A stretch of 64,000 nucleotides of DNA. Source: Nymphaea colorata. Lineage: Eukaryota; Streptophyta; Magnoliopsida; Nymphaeales; Nymphaeaceae. The stretch covers positions 7,677,353 through 7,741,352 of the forward strand of contig NC_045141.1 in assembly GCF_008831285.2 (NCBI RefSeq), in the 5' to 3' direction. A program made the translations under genes and the position numbers. The stretch's first letter is position 1. The number at the start of each line of letters is the position of its first letter. Positions 22,801-33,497 of the stretch are shown piece after piece. The notes beneath the pieces are model-generated. The model was not told the DNA's origin. It did not search any database and was given only the letters and a program-made list of their open reading frames with translations.

Positions 22801-25800
22801 CCCCAGTTTCCTTTAAATCTCTTATCAGTCAGTAGACTTACTAAAGAATTGAATTGTGAACTTATATTCTCTGCCGATCGTTGTGTTTTGCAGGACTTGG
22901 TGACAGGGAAGAGGATTGGGATTGGTTTAGCTTCTGATCGATTATATCGTCTTCCCATACGTGTGGCCACTGCTCTGTTGACAGTGATCCACAAGACAGA
23001 TAAGAGAAGAGAAGATTGTCTTCAGTCTTTTATGTACTGGCATGAACGTTTTGGGCATTTACCTTTTGGGATTTTGAAACATTTATTTCCAGACTTGTGT
23101 TCCTCCTTTGATTTGTCTTTCATTTCTTGTGATGTTTGTCAGTTTGCCAAACATGTGAGGGCTTCGTACCCTCTTTCTTCTAGTTGTGCTAATGAAGCTT
23201 TTTCCCTGATTCACTCTGATGTATGGGGACCTTCGGGCATTCATACCCGTCAAGGTTTACAGTATTTTATCACTTTCATTGATGATTTCTCTCGTGCTAC
23301 ATTTATATACTTGTTAAAAGACCGCAGCGAGGTTCCTCGCATCATAGAGACATTTATTCTTCTTGTGCATACCCAGTATGGTGCGAATGTTAAAACTTTC
23401 AGGTCCGATAATGCCCGTGAGTACATGTGTCAGCCTGTTGAGGAGTTTCTTAGACAACGGGAGATTGTTCACGAGACATCCTGTAGTTACACCCCCCTCA
23501 AAATGGGGTAGCTGAAAGGAAAAATCGTCAACTTCTTAATGTCACCAGGGCTCTTTTGTTTCAGAGAAATCTTCCTAAACACTATTGGGGTGATGCAGTT
23601 CTTACTAGTGCCTATCTTATTAACCGCATGCCCAGTCGTGTTTTGAATGGTAGGACTCCCCACTCGTTGCTTCCTGGCAGTCGTCCACCATTTTCTCTTC
23701 CTCCTCGTGTTTTTGGTTGTGTATGTTTTATCCATGATCACAGTCCAAATGTCAAGAAACTTGATCCTAGGTCTATCAAAGGTGTCTTTGTTGGATACTC
23801 CCCTACGCAAAAAAGATACAAATGTATTGATCCTATTACTGGTCGAGCTTATGTTACGAGAGATGTTACCTTCTTGGAACATGCCTCTTACTTTGGTGCG
23901 AATCCTCTTCAGGGGGAGCAGTTTGTGGGCAGGGAAGAGTATTCTCAGAGACAGGAACTTCAGTTTATAGATTTTTTGGACTACAAGAAAGCAGAATCAC
24001 TTAATACTGTTGATGTGCCTGAGAAGGAGGAAAGGGGTGACAATAGCATTGAGAAGGAAGGCCCTCAGTTGTTTGGACAGTTCTACTCTAGACGAGGTAC
24101 TCAGACAGAGATGATGACTTGTGATGCTAGATCTACTTCCAATCCCAATGCCACTCCTTCCCTGGATGAACCAAGTCCTACCGAGGAGACCGTGGAGACT
24201 CATGATGAGGTTGAAAAGAAGAATGACGATCTTCCCATTGCCCTGAGAAAGGGTGTCAGGTCATGTACTCAACACCCCATTGGTAATTTTGTTTCTTATT
24301 CCAGACTTGGGAAAGATTACAAGTGCTTTGTTTCTACTCTTTCTTTGGCTGTGATTCCCAGGACTGTCGCTGAAGCTCAAAGTGACTCCAAGTGGGCTGA
24401 TGCAATGAAAGAAGAAATAGATGCCCTAAGAAGAAACTTGACATGGGAAGTGGTGAAGATTCCTAAAGCCGCTCACCTAGTTGGATCCAAATGGGTGTAT
24501 ACCATCAAGTACAAACCAGATGGAAGTGTTGAAAGATATAAAGCTCGACTTGTGGCCAAGGGGTTTAGCCAGAAATATGGAATTGATTACTTGGAAACCT
24601 TTGCTCCTGTTGCGAAAATGAAGACTGTGAGGGTGGTTATATCCCTAGCTGTGATGAAGGAGTGAAAGATGTATCAACTGGATGTTAAGAATGAATTCCT
24701 CAATGGTGACCTCGAAAAAGAAGTATATATGCATATGCCTCCAGGATATGAAGAACCAGAAAAGTGTTGTAAGCTGAAAAAGGCCTTGTATGGCCTTAAG
24801 CAATCGCCCAGAGCGTGGTTTGAACGACTGAGAAGAGTGATGATACGTCATGGATACAAGCAAGGAAATGGAGATCACACTCTGTTTGTGAAGAAGAAGG
24901 AGAGCAGGGTTACTCTCCTGCTCGTCTACGTAGATGACATGATTGTTACTGGAGATGATGAGGAGGAGATTATCAAGCTAAAAGGGTTACTGGCTACAGA
25001 ATTCGACCTCAAAGATCTTGGCAAGCTAAGGTATTTTCTTGGTATGGAGGTTGCTAGGTCTAGTACTAGTCTTGTACTAAACCAAAGGAAATATACATTA
25101 GATCTGCTGGAAGAAACTGGTAAATTGGGATGTAGACCTACTCCTACCCCTTTTGACACTGGGCACAAGTTGAGTCTTAGAGATGGAGAGCCTCTCTGTG
25201 AAGAAGACAAGGGAAGATATCAACGTTTGGTTGGGAAGTTAATTTATCTTACCCTCACGAGACCTGATATCACCTTTGCGGTGAATGTTTTGAGCCAATT
25301 CATGCATGCGCCAACCGATGCACATCTGAAGGCTGTGGACAGAGTGCTATGCTACCTGAAGAAAAATCCTGGCAAGGGACTCCTGTATGTGAAACAAGAG
25401 ACTGTGGAAATCGAGGGCTATTCTGATGCGGATTGGGCAGGTTGTGGTGATACCAGACGATCCACTACAGGGTACTGTGTCTACTTGGGAGGAAACCTTG
25501 TTGTATGGAGGAGCAAGAGACAGGATGTTTGCTCTAGATCCAGTGCAGAGGCAGAATATAGGGCAGTTGCTATGGGAGTGTCAGAGTTATTATGGTTGAA
25601 GATATTGTTGACTGACATTGGAATAGAGATTGAAGGACCTATGAAGATGTACTGTGATAACAAGTCTGCAATCAACTTAGCCAACAATCCTGTTCTTCAC
25701 GACAGAACAAAACATGTTGAAATTGATCGTCACTTCATTCGGGAAAGAATTGATGCGAAAGAGTTGATCTTACCTTACATGAAGTCTGAAGACCAAACTG

Positions 25801-28800
25801 CTGATGTTCTGACGAAAGCTCTTCCTTCAGCTTCATTTGAGAGGAATGTATCCAAGTTGGGCATGTTTGATATGTATGCCCAACTTGAGGGGGAGTGTTG
25901 ATAGATTGTGTGTTTCGGGTCCGGATCCATACCTGACCCGCCTTGTAGCCCGTTTTGGGCTCTACTTAAGTCATGTAACCCTAATCCTTAAGTGTTAATG
26001 ATAATCTTAAGAGAGAGAGAGTCTGGCTGCTAGTGGGCACCAACTCCTCCTCATTCGTGGTTTTTCCTCCCTCGTGTTGAGGTTTTTCCACGTTACATCG
26101 TGATCATTGTTTCTCTTCGTCTTCTTCTTGTTCGTATTTCTACAATTAATATGAACAAATGTGTATACACATCTTATATATTTAACATAGCATATCATAT
26201 AAACTAAGAGGAACAGATGCACTGGGTAAGAGGGGAATGCGAGGGCCATACATTGGAGATTATGGATCAAGTCTTAATCTAGTCATTCTGTTGCTTAGGC
26301 ATTTCCATGGCTTGTTATCTTAGTAAGATGCTGATCGAAGCTCACCCTCAATTAAAAAAGAAAAAGGAAAACAAAGGGAAAAAAAAGGTGTGCATCAGTG
26401 GGAAAGCAAATTTTATCTAAAATTCACCATGTCCTGGTGATCTATATTCGTGAACACCACTTCGTGTCCAAGAATTATGCAAAAATACAGTACGCATAAG
26501 GTTGTGGGCATGTACAGCCTCCCATTTGCCATGAAAGACTGACTATATCTTGAAAAACAAAAGCAACTTTTAATCAAGAAGGTTTCAAGTATTTGTTTTT
26601 CCAAGCATTCATAGCTAGCAGCAGTACATTGCCAGTATCAGTTGCCACAAAGTTATAACATAGATCAAGTGTCCAAAATGAGAAATATGCTATTGTCACA
26701 ATATTGTTGTACTATAGATAAAGTTCTCAAACTGATGTATGCACCACCGTAAATGATTATATGTAATGATTTTTCTATCTTCTATTTTTAAATTTTGTTT
26801 TGGCTTTCGATGTTAAAATGTCAGTAGTGTGCCTTTTCTTTGTCTTTTATGATTAATTGATTGCTCCTTTGCTAATTGGTTTAATTTGATGGGCATCGCA
26901 GTACTTATATGGTGAGATTCAATCCCAAATGTTATCTTGATTTGCACTTGTTGATGAGTGATCAGCGTCAATCTTATTTTAACACCATGGTTCACGTGAA
27001 TCCACAATGTTCTGTCAAATCTGAACCCTCCATCAACTTGCAGTTTCCTTTTCATAAAATATCAGTTGTGAAATGTATATACACATAATTTTGTCCATCC
27101 ATCCCTAATCACCACTTGCATATTCTTGTAAACTGTCCCACATGGTGTGCTTTTTGCTTCAGCTTTCATTTGGGAAGTTCCAGTCTGATGAACAAGCATG
27201 GAGTGACACAATTAAATCTGCACGCTATAAAGGAACTGTTAGAATTAGTACGATGGACTGGCTTGGTCAGTCACAGTATGTAAAACAGCCTATTTACTGG
27301 TCATCACTTGCATCTGCAATATCAGAGGTAAGTATCTTCTTTTACTTCAAGGACATCATTTGTTTCAGTACCTGGGAGATGCATGGAGAATGTTACTAAA
27401 ATAATGCTTTTCGTCATGTTGCTTTGTGCAAAACCTCATCACCTAAGATTCATGGTCAGAACTTGTATTGGACCTTAAATTACACATGGATTAATTAAAG
27501 CTATTATTAGAGTGACCCTGTTTTCTACCACAAAACTAATGAACTACTTGGTGTTGTTTCATTTCAATTTCCATTTAGAATAGACAATAGCATAGCTGAG
27601 GATGAAACTTCATTCTTAAGTAATGTGTTCCAAAATGTTGGAGGTGGATTGAATACTTGAAACCCAACCATGTTAGTTGCTAGAAGAAAATCAATTCTTG
27701 TTTTTTCTAGGCATGAAATTTGCCTACTTATGATCTAGGGTGAAATACATGTTTTGAAATTCTGCCTGAAAAATGTAAGCAAAAATGTGCTGGAGGGCTC
27801 TCTTCCAAAAGCCTGCGACTGCTTATGATAATTAGTCCTCTTGGACAAACCACACAATGTGTGGGAATAATCAGTCTAAGAGACCAATTGCTGGACTTTT
27901 CTTGTCTCTTTGCTTGCATAAGGTAGATGGTGGATCCCCTGTAAGACTCTTGAGTGGGTCTCACCATTGTCTGAATACTCTGAACACAACAATATTGAAT
28001 TCAAGAAACTACTAAGAAAATAATGCTCAGGCAGATCCATAAACCAGTTAGAGGCCAATATGGGTCTAGTGATAGTTCTGCAATTTGGTACAAGGTCCAA
28101 TTCAAACAACTCCAAAGTCCAAACTAGTCCTTTCGATGCATGCAGTAAACATTCATTAAGAAAAGGAGAAAAGGAAAAGGAAAAGGAAAATGAAAAGAAA
28201 GCTTTATATGCTGCCCATGTCTCACTTCTTGGTGAAATCGCTTGGAGAAGCCAAAGTCTCAAACTCCATCCTATGTAGACCAAAGTCTTTGCCTTGATTT
28301 ATTAAGCTTTCATGGTTGTTTGCTCCCTTGTGCCCCTTTTTGAGGCCTCAAGCTCCCAAATCTTGTTCAAAGAGCTTTCGCTACATTATCATGCATATCT
28401 AGAGTTATGTGACAGAGGTACGTGAGATTACCCCATGTACCCATTCCGATACGCTGGTACGAGGAACTGGGTACGGCGAGAGTGTTGGGTAAGGGTTGGA
28501 TCAGGTTTGGGTAAGATCAGCCAGAAGAAAAAAGTGATGCTGCTGATCAGCCAAGCTTATGCGCAAGCCTAAATAAAGAGTGATTGCCTGATCGTGATCA
28601 GTTTTCGCACTTTTCCATAACAGCTGATTGCTTATTGTTTGACTCTTTGAATTTTCTGTTCATGATATATTTTTGTTTTGCATCTTTTTATTGTTTTGTT
28701 TGTAGATTTTTTAATGGGATTACACTTACGAGCAACTAATGTTTTTTTCTTTTTTTCTCATTTTATCATTTTTGAGAATTTAAAAATTTGCCATACCCAC

Positions 28801-29633
28801 AATTTCAGAATGGCCGTATCGCCGTATTCGTACCTGCACCCATGTGACATAGATCTAGAGCCAACAGTTAATTTTATCAAGAAAGGGTTATTTGCCAGAC
28901 TTTTTTGTCTTTTAACAAAAAAATGTTATATCTGGAGGCAGCTGTGATGGACCATTGAAATCCCTTCATAAAATCTCTGTAGTCACCCGTCCACCTTCAA
29001 GTCTTCAACTAGAGGTAGAGGGAAGCATCTCAATTTACAGATTGGATCCCCGTATATCTGTTAATTCCTTGTCAGAGTATGGATACTCAATTTCTTTGGA
29101 TACTTGGGTACTTGCCACCACATTCATTTCCGAATTTGTGTTCACCCTCTTTGACGGAAGATACATTAAAACAGGTGGTCTTCTCGAAGCATGCAAGAGT
29201 GAAAATTCTGGTGGCATATTGGGCACACAACATTGACAGCACTGATCAGTATTTGAAGTCCCTCCTCTACACTAACACTCTATGTGAGTCTTCAAGATAC
29301 AACCGATGCACAGGTAAAGTTGAGATAAAGTACTACAAGGTGCCTGGGTTCAACATGACTGGAGCTGCAGTTAATAAAGGACAAAAGACAGCAAACATTT
29401 ATCCAGCTTACTCCAGAGTAAACCATGGAAAATACGCAGTCAGTGACGTTCGTGCTCATATTGGGACCAGCAACCTGTTATGGGACTATTTTTTCACGAC
29501 AGCAGGTGTGAGCTTTGGCACTTATCATCCTGCCATCGTTTCTCAGCTGCAAGAGATCTTTGATGCGGACTGGGATTCACCATATTCTGTTCCAGTTGAG
29601 CCATTAGCCAGGCCATGGAGGACAGAAAAATAA
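13823..29633 (+). CDS. PLD3-like phospholipase D-family protein (7 exons, 518 aa)
   Basis: Exons 13823-14000, 14094-14298, 17890-18091, 18226-18419, 19507-19660, 27163-27327 and 29175-29633 sum to 519 codons including the stop, all with GT-AG borders and in frame. Residues about 7-26 form a hydrophobic signal peptide or anchor, then [10 protein letters not shown]. Two HxKxxxxD motifs are intact: His170/Lys172/Asp177 followed by I-G-S-A-N-N, and His450/Lys452/Asp457 followed by I-G-T-S-N-L. This is the eukaryotic PLD3/PLD4-like family (often named PLD-Z-like in plants). Animal members are endolysosomal 5'-3' exonucleases, but the plant substrate is not known to me. It is expected in the secretory or vacuolar route. 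Length is normal. Intron 5 contains a copia element; introns 2 and 6 contain MITEs. Confidence 0.93.
14001..14093 (+). other. Short intron 1 of the PLD3-like gene (93 nt)
   Basis: Starts GTGCTTCTCC and ends GTTGAGCAG. Exons 1 and 2 share the same forward frame, but that frame has three stops inside this stretch. Removing it joins V-L-S-T to [10 protein letters not shown], which matches the family's V-L-S-T-x-D-V-L-R-W-L-A-G-N. The intron interior also contains, out of frame, codons for A-D-V-L-R (14052-14066), the usual family sequence at this spot. Confidence 0.75.
16896..17147 (+). pseudogene. Unidentified exon-like ORF inside intron 2
   Basis: An open frame of about 83 codons with ordinary coding composition begins directly after a pyrimidine tract and 'cccag' (16876-16900) and ends at a TAA (17145-17147). 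It looks like the last exon of a gene. The product is mixed charged and hydrophobic, with [14 protein letters not shown] near its middle. I do not recognise it, and the PLD3-like protein does not need it. It could be a captured gene fragment, an alternative terminal exon or chance. Confidence 0.25.
17444..17747. mobile_element. MITE with long inverted ends, about 304 bp
   Basis: The left end cttttgggcaataacaaatc is matched by the reverse complement of the right end (ctttaggcaaataacaaatc), with ggttaa/agttaa following. A second inner inverted pair (cctactaag..., near 17529 and 17670) extends the palindrome. I cannot settle the target-site duplication, so the superfamily is open. It lies about 140 bp before the exon 3 acceptor of the PLD3-like gene. 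Confidence 0.7.
20832..21080 (+). repeat. 5' LTR of copia element
   Basis: 249 bp, TGTTGATAG...TTTCTACA. Contains a GA run ('aagagagagagag') and the motif 'gtaaccctaatccttaagtg'. It differs from the 3' LTR by a C/T in 'catacccgacc', a C/T in 'gtggtcttt' and a G/T in 'gttgagggtt'. Confidence 0.97.
21081..21092 (+). other. Primer-binding site, initiator Met-tRNA type
   Basis: TGGTATCAGAGC follows the 5' LTR without a gap. It is complementary to the 3' end of plant initiator Met-tRNA, the usual copia primer. Confidence 0.95.
21145..21206 (+). repeat. 22-bp tandem repeat in copia leader
   Basis: Unit 'cgcccgacactgttcattgt' + 'ct' at 21145, 21167 and 21189 (the third is partial), inside a GC-rich leader of about 500 nt that continues to the gag start. 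The first copy has one substitution. Confidence 0.9.
21577..25901 (+). pseudogene. Copia gag-pol polyprotein, disrupted
   Basis: The ATG at 21577 opens a frame of about 1440 codons. Order: gag helical domain (about 21700-22260), CCHC zinc knuckle C-T-H-C...H...C (22342-22383), aspartic protease D-S-G-A (about 22630), GAG-pre-integrase W-H-E-R-F-G-H (about 23038), integrase core (about 23200-23500), RT with Y-V-D-D-M at 24927-24941, RNase H (about 25410-25840). Breaks: TAG at 21697-21699 (codon 41), a one-base loss near the C-run 23492-23497 within integrase, and TGA at 24663-24665 within RT. Both nonsense codons sit where relatives have Trp, consistent with G-to-A changes. The final stop is at 25899-25901, six bases inside the 3' LTR. 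Not autonomous. Confidence 0.95.
25887..25895 (+). other. Polypurine tract of copia element
   Basis: GAGGGGGAG directly before the 3' LTR, the expected plus-strand primer site. It overlaps the last codons of pol. Confidence 0.85.
25896..26144 (+). repeat. 3' LTR of copia element
   Basis: 249 bp, same ends as the 5' LTR and three substitutions from it. One is a CpG-to-TpG change, consistent with methylation-driven deamination. It is followed by ATTAA. Confidence 0.97.
27328..29174 (+). other. PLD3-like intron 6 (1.85 kb)
   Basis: GT at 27328 and AG at 29173-29174. Joins I-S-E to V-V-F-S-K-H-A. Contains a purine run (about 28158-28200) and a probable hAT MITE (28415-28841). No gene inside. 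Confidence 0.88.
28415..28841. mobile_element. Probable hAT-type MITE (about 427 bp)
   Basis: ATGTGACA occurs at 28407-28414 and 28842-28849, a candidate 8-bp target duplication. The left end has GAGGTACG and the right end, reversed, has GCAGGTACG. The interior is rich in 'gtacc/ggtac/cgatacg' strings typical of hAT MITEs. The ends match only over a short stretch, so confidence is moderate. Confidence 0.5.
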
Positions 29634-31323
29634 ACACGCCACACATTTTTCAATAACAGATGACTAAAAAATGATCCTTTTCTCTGTTTCAGTTGATTTT
29701 CTAGTTGTGGCAGGAAGGGTGAAGCTGTCATGGTTCAATCATCGTATCGTCATTCACTGTTCAATTTATGCGTATCTTGTTTTCTCGTTTCAGGCTTATT
29801 GTTCGTTCTGAAGCCATTTGTACTGATGGGGAGCCCTTTCATGTCACAAGGAAACATAATTTTTTTTTACATAATTACTGGCAACACCAATGATTTAGTT
29901 CTTGAATTTACCATTGCCAATTTAATGTTTTCCTATGGATAATCAATTTGCATAAATGTCTATTCTTTTCATTTTGCATTTTGTAACATGTGACATTGCT
30001 TCACCTCTAAATTGACGCACGGTGTCCATGATTGGTAGTCGCCAGCTCTCTCCTATCAGTAAAAGAACCAAGAGACGAAAACCTCCAGTTTCGGGGATTC
30101 AAATTTAGACTTGGCCACCAAATTCTGAGCTGTCTAGTGGCCATCCAGAAATTTTGAATACTTTTCCACAATCTAACCCTATAGATGAGGTTAGAATGTC
30201 CAAGAATTAACGTCTGTTAGAAGAAAACTTAAATACCTGTCCTGGATTGTAGATTGGGTTTCATAACTCCAAAAAAGCTTACAAACATGATTTGTGAACA
30301 TTTGTAAAATTCTATATCTGCTCCATTGGCTTTTAAGATATTTCTGAATCCTATATGTTACTGGGTAATCGAGGAGATAGGTAGTGTCGAATTTCTGCGA
30401 AAACCTATAATAATCCGTAAAATTCTTAATTATTTATCCCGAAGTTAGGATGGCCACAGGCCCACATTTTTGCACATCACTCTGTAACCTGGTTTAAAAG
30501 GGGACCTTTCTCTTAATTCATTTTTCTCAAAGGTGGCACTGGGAGAAAATGGTTTAGAAGGATGAAGAAAGATAATACAGAGACTCTTATGTACAAAATT
30601 CTGTGTCTACCTAATTGTTGTGGTCGCCGTGGTGGTTGTGGCTATGAAGTTGTCAGGATGAGATGACTCTGTCCAGATTTGAGGTGGTGTTATTAAGTCA
30701 TACCTCCAGAGAAACTATTTCTTCTCATGGGACCATGTAGCTTCAGCCTTCCTACAAATCTTTGCCAAATTTTGGGAATGATGTTGGTAAAGAATTGATG
30801 TGAAAAGTTAAAATTTTAAACTCTCAATGTAAATCATTGTGATACAACATGGCTTTTCAGAGATTGATTACTTTGCTGGTAATAAATGTAAATTTGTTGC
30901 TAGGATAGTGTAACCATCCTTAAGTTAGAACCACTATAACATGCTTATCGTAGTTGAGAAAATTGTTATTGTTAGGTATAAGTCATTTATTTGGATAGAA
31001 TATTCCAAATCATTGCCTTTCTAACATATATATTACTGGGGTTTCAATGCAACTTATTATTGTGATAAACTTGATTTTATAGGAGTTTAAACGTTTGATG
31101 ATATCGAATATAAAATTCGTTGCTATGATAGTGTCTCATTAATTTGTCTGGGATGCTATAGTAAATTGCTATCATTAGGTTAAAAATTATTGTTGATTTT
31201 ATATATAACTTGGTTAGTGTAGTGCTGCTATTAAGTGTAAAACATTCCATTTATAAAGAATCTCCCACTTCAAATACATTGCCGCTTAATATAGCATGTG
31301 CGATTCATATGAAATGATCAATT

Positions 31324-31398
<75 letters not shown>

Positions 31399-31953
31399 AA
31401 CTTGTTATAAATCATGTGTGTGGTTGCACGCACAAATAGAATGGTTGTGATGTAGATAATACATCACGACATAGGTGCCATGCATCATTGTGCTATAAAC
31501 TAGCTGTAAGCACCTGCCTCAGCTGGTGGCATGGTATGGCCAAGCAGAAAGCTTGGGCTAGGGCTGCTATGTTTGGCAATGGCTCGGCTGGCCAGGACCA
31601 TGGCAAGGCACGACCAAGGCTAGATGCCTATACATGGCCAGAACCAGGGCCTGATATACCCAGTACCATGAGTTGATGTGGCTTACGCAAACAGCTGGTC
31701 TGCTAAGGCTTTTGGTCAGGCACAGGTCAGCAGTACCCAGAGACATCGGCCTAGCACAAGACTGGCATGGCCAATGCCACGATCGGAGCGTACTTGGTCA
31801 AACGAAGGAGATGGCTTGGCAAGAAGGCAGTAGGGCTTGATCATGTGGCTTGAACAATCTCATGGTAGACCAAGTCACTTTATGCTTTTGTATGCAAGGC
31901 ACCATCACCCACGGTACTTATATAGAGACCGGTAGGTCTCCAACAGTGACTAG
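29634..31953. other. Intergenic downstream of the PLD3-like gene
   Basis: Contains the 3' UTR of the PLD3-like gene, then AT-rich DNA. At 31325-31397 there is a (CA)n then (TA)n microsatellite. From 31500 to 31880 the sequence is notably GC-richer, with many 'ggccaagc/tggcatgg' strings and no open frame of interest. It looks like foreign repeat DNA, perhaps a decayed LTR, but I cannot name it. Confidence 0.45.
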
Positions 31954-32154
31954 CAGGGCCGGACCAAAAATTTTTTCAAGGCCGGAGGCCGGAGGCCGAA
32001 TTAAAGTTTCTAAATTTTGATTAGGCTGAAACATCATTCTTCAAAATTTTCATATAAAACAAGTGAAATTTTCTAAACTTTACATATAAATTTTTTTAAT
32101 TTTTTTGTGAATAGGGCCAGGGCCCATGTGGGCCCTACCTTGGCTCCACCCCTG
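31954..32154. mobile_element. MITE copy A (CAGGG..GGA ends)
   Basis: The left end CAGGGCCGGACCAAAAA and the reverse complement of the right end CAGGGGTGGAGCCAAGG are imperfect inverted repeats. The interior is A/T-rich with two 'gggccc' palindromes. A related copy lies in the opposite orientation at about 45654-45840. The termini resemble hAT-type MITEs. I do not see a target duplication. Confidence 0.6.
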
Positions 32155-32416
32155 CCGCCCAGGACCCTGCCTAGCTACAGCTTGAAACAGCAATCGTCCT
32201 ATGAAAGTACAATAGTGGATCCCAGCTGGACAAGAACCACAACCAAAATTATTCCGTGAGGCAGAACCAATATCCTGGATACCCACAACGCTATCTAATA
32301 CAATAGCGAAAGATCTAAGGAAGGCTTTAAGAGTATTACAATGGCGTATGGTATAATAGATCAATCACTCACACCTCACTCAACATGCTGGACACATTCT
32401 CACTAGATCAAGTTGC

Positions 32417-32420
32417 ATAC

Positions 32421-32452
<32 letters not shown>

Positions 32453-33052
32453 TACTATAATCATATTATGTGGATATACATATATGCATACATGTACATA
32501 TATGTTATGTATACGTATATTATTGTAACATATATATACATAATATATATAATGTACTTGTATACATGTATCACATTATAACATAATATAGTAATAGAAC
32601 GTACATATATATAAATACATTGTGTATACATATATATTACTATCATATGTTTATATATTATGTAATATATACATATATCATAGTATATCACATACGTATA
32701 TGTTATATATATGTAATATATATGTGTGCATTATCTGTATGGCATATAGTATATAATATATTGTATATTATATGTACGTACTATATGTGTACATATAGTT
32801 GTATATATGTATAACATATGTATATACATATATTGTATATTATATTATAATGTCTACATGTACATATATGTTATACATAGTTGTATGTTACATATATATT
32901 GTATATGTTGTACATATGCATAATACATATATTATATACATATGTACGAAGTTGTGATAATACATTATATGAACAATATACTATAAAATGGACGTATATA
33001 ATATATATGTAATTATATATATTTTACATATATACATAACATGTACAACGAC
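32417..33052. repeat. 640-bp alternating AT / 'atatacatatatg' low-complexity block
   Basis: Almost entirely alternating purine-pyrimidine with many self-complementary 'catatatg' and 'tatacgtata' units, so it could extrude cruciforms. The Tyr/Ile-rich frames on both strands here are artefacts of composition. Confidence 0.85.
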
Positions 33053-33497
33053 AAACCTTTACGTAGGTAAGCCATCTTTTGCCGATATTTCTCGGATGTC
33101 TTCCACTTTGTAGTAGAGGGTCCTCGAATCCCCCTCTTAACCATCGATCTTGGCTTGTTTGAGACTCCCTTTCGACATCCTGCCAACAGCCCTCTTTTTT
33201 TTCTGTCCATTTCCAGCTGTGACCATAACCACCTCTTTCCAAGATGCCGTGCGAACCTCTTGGGCAACTTCAAGCCAAACTCAAGCTCTGTTCGGCACGC
33301 TGTGCCCATTCTACTGAGTCTTGATTGCATTCACCCGATGATTGTTGGTGTGGTTCTTGGATACCCATATGCTAAGACTGGCCTTCGGTCACACACAAAT
33401 TAGAGCTCCCTCATATTGTTTTAATCTATCAAAGACCCAATCCGAAATACCCACTTCCAAGTCCCCTTCGTACATGTGATCCCTTTGACCAGTAACG

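Larger units (their letters stand above)
20832..26144 (+). mobile_element. Ty1/copia LTR retrotransposon, full-length but coding-dead (5313 bp)
   Basis: Complete structure: 5' LTR 20832-21080, PBS, gag-pol, purine tract, 3' LTR 25896-26144. Gene order gag-protease-integrase-RT-RNase H is that of Ty1/copia. The LTRs are 249 bp each, start TGTTG, end CTACA and differ at three positions. Flanks are TTTAA (20827-20831) and ATTAA (26145-26149), a target duplication with one mismatch. It lies in intron 5 of the PLD3-like gene in the same orientation, so its poly(A) signal and promoter are in sense with the host transcript. The reading frame has two nonsense codons and one frameshift. Confidence 0.97.
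19661..27162 (+). other. PLD3-like intron 5 (7.5 kb), host of copia insertion
   Basis: GT at 19661 and AG at 27161-27162. The splice joins S-F-S-P-P-E to L-S-F-G-K-F, as in the family. Without the 5.3-kb copia element the intron would be about 2.2 kb. The rest holds an (AC)n run at 20107-20130 and no recognisable gene. Confidence 0.88.

Noticed and set aside
22180-25210. Minus-strand frames within the copia element
   Set aside because: Shadows of the strongly coding plus-strand gag-pol.
32461-32814. Tyr/Ile-rich frames on both strands
   Set aside because: Direct translation of the alternating A/T block; no real coding signal.
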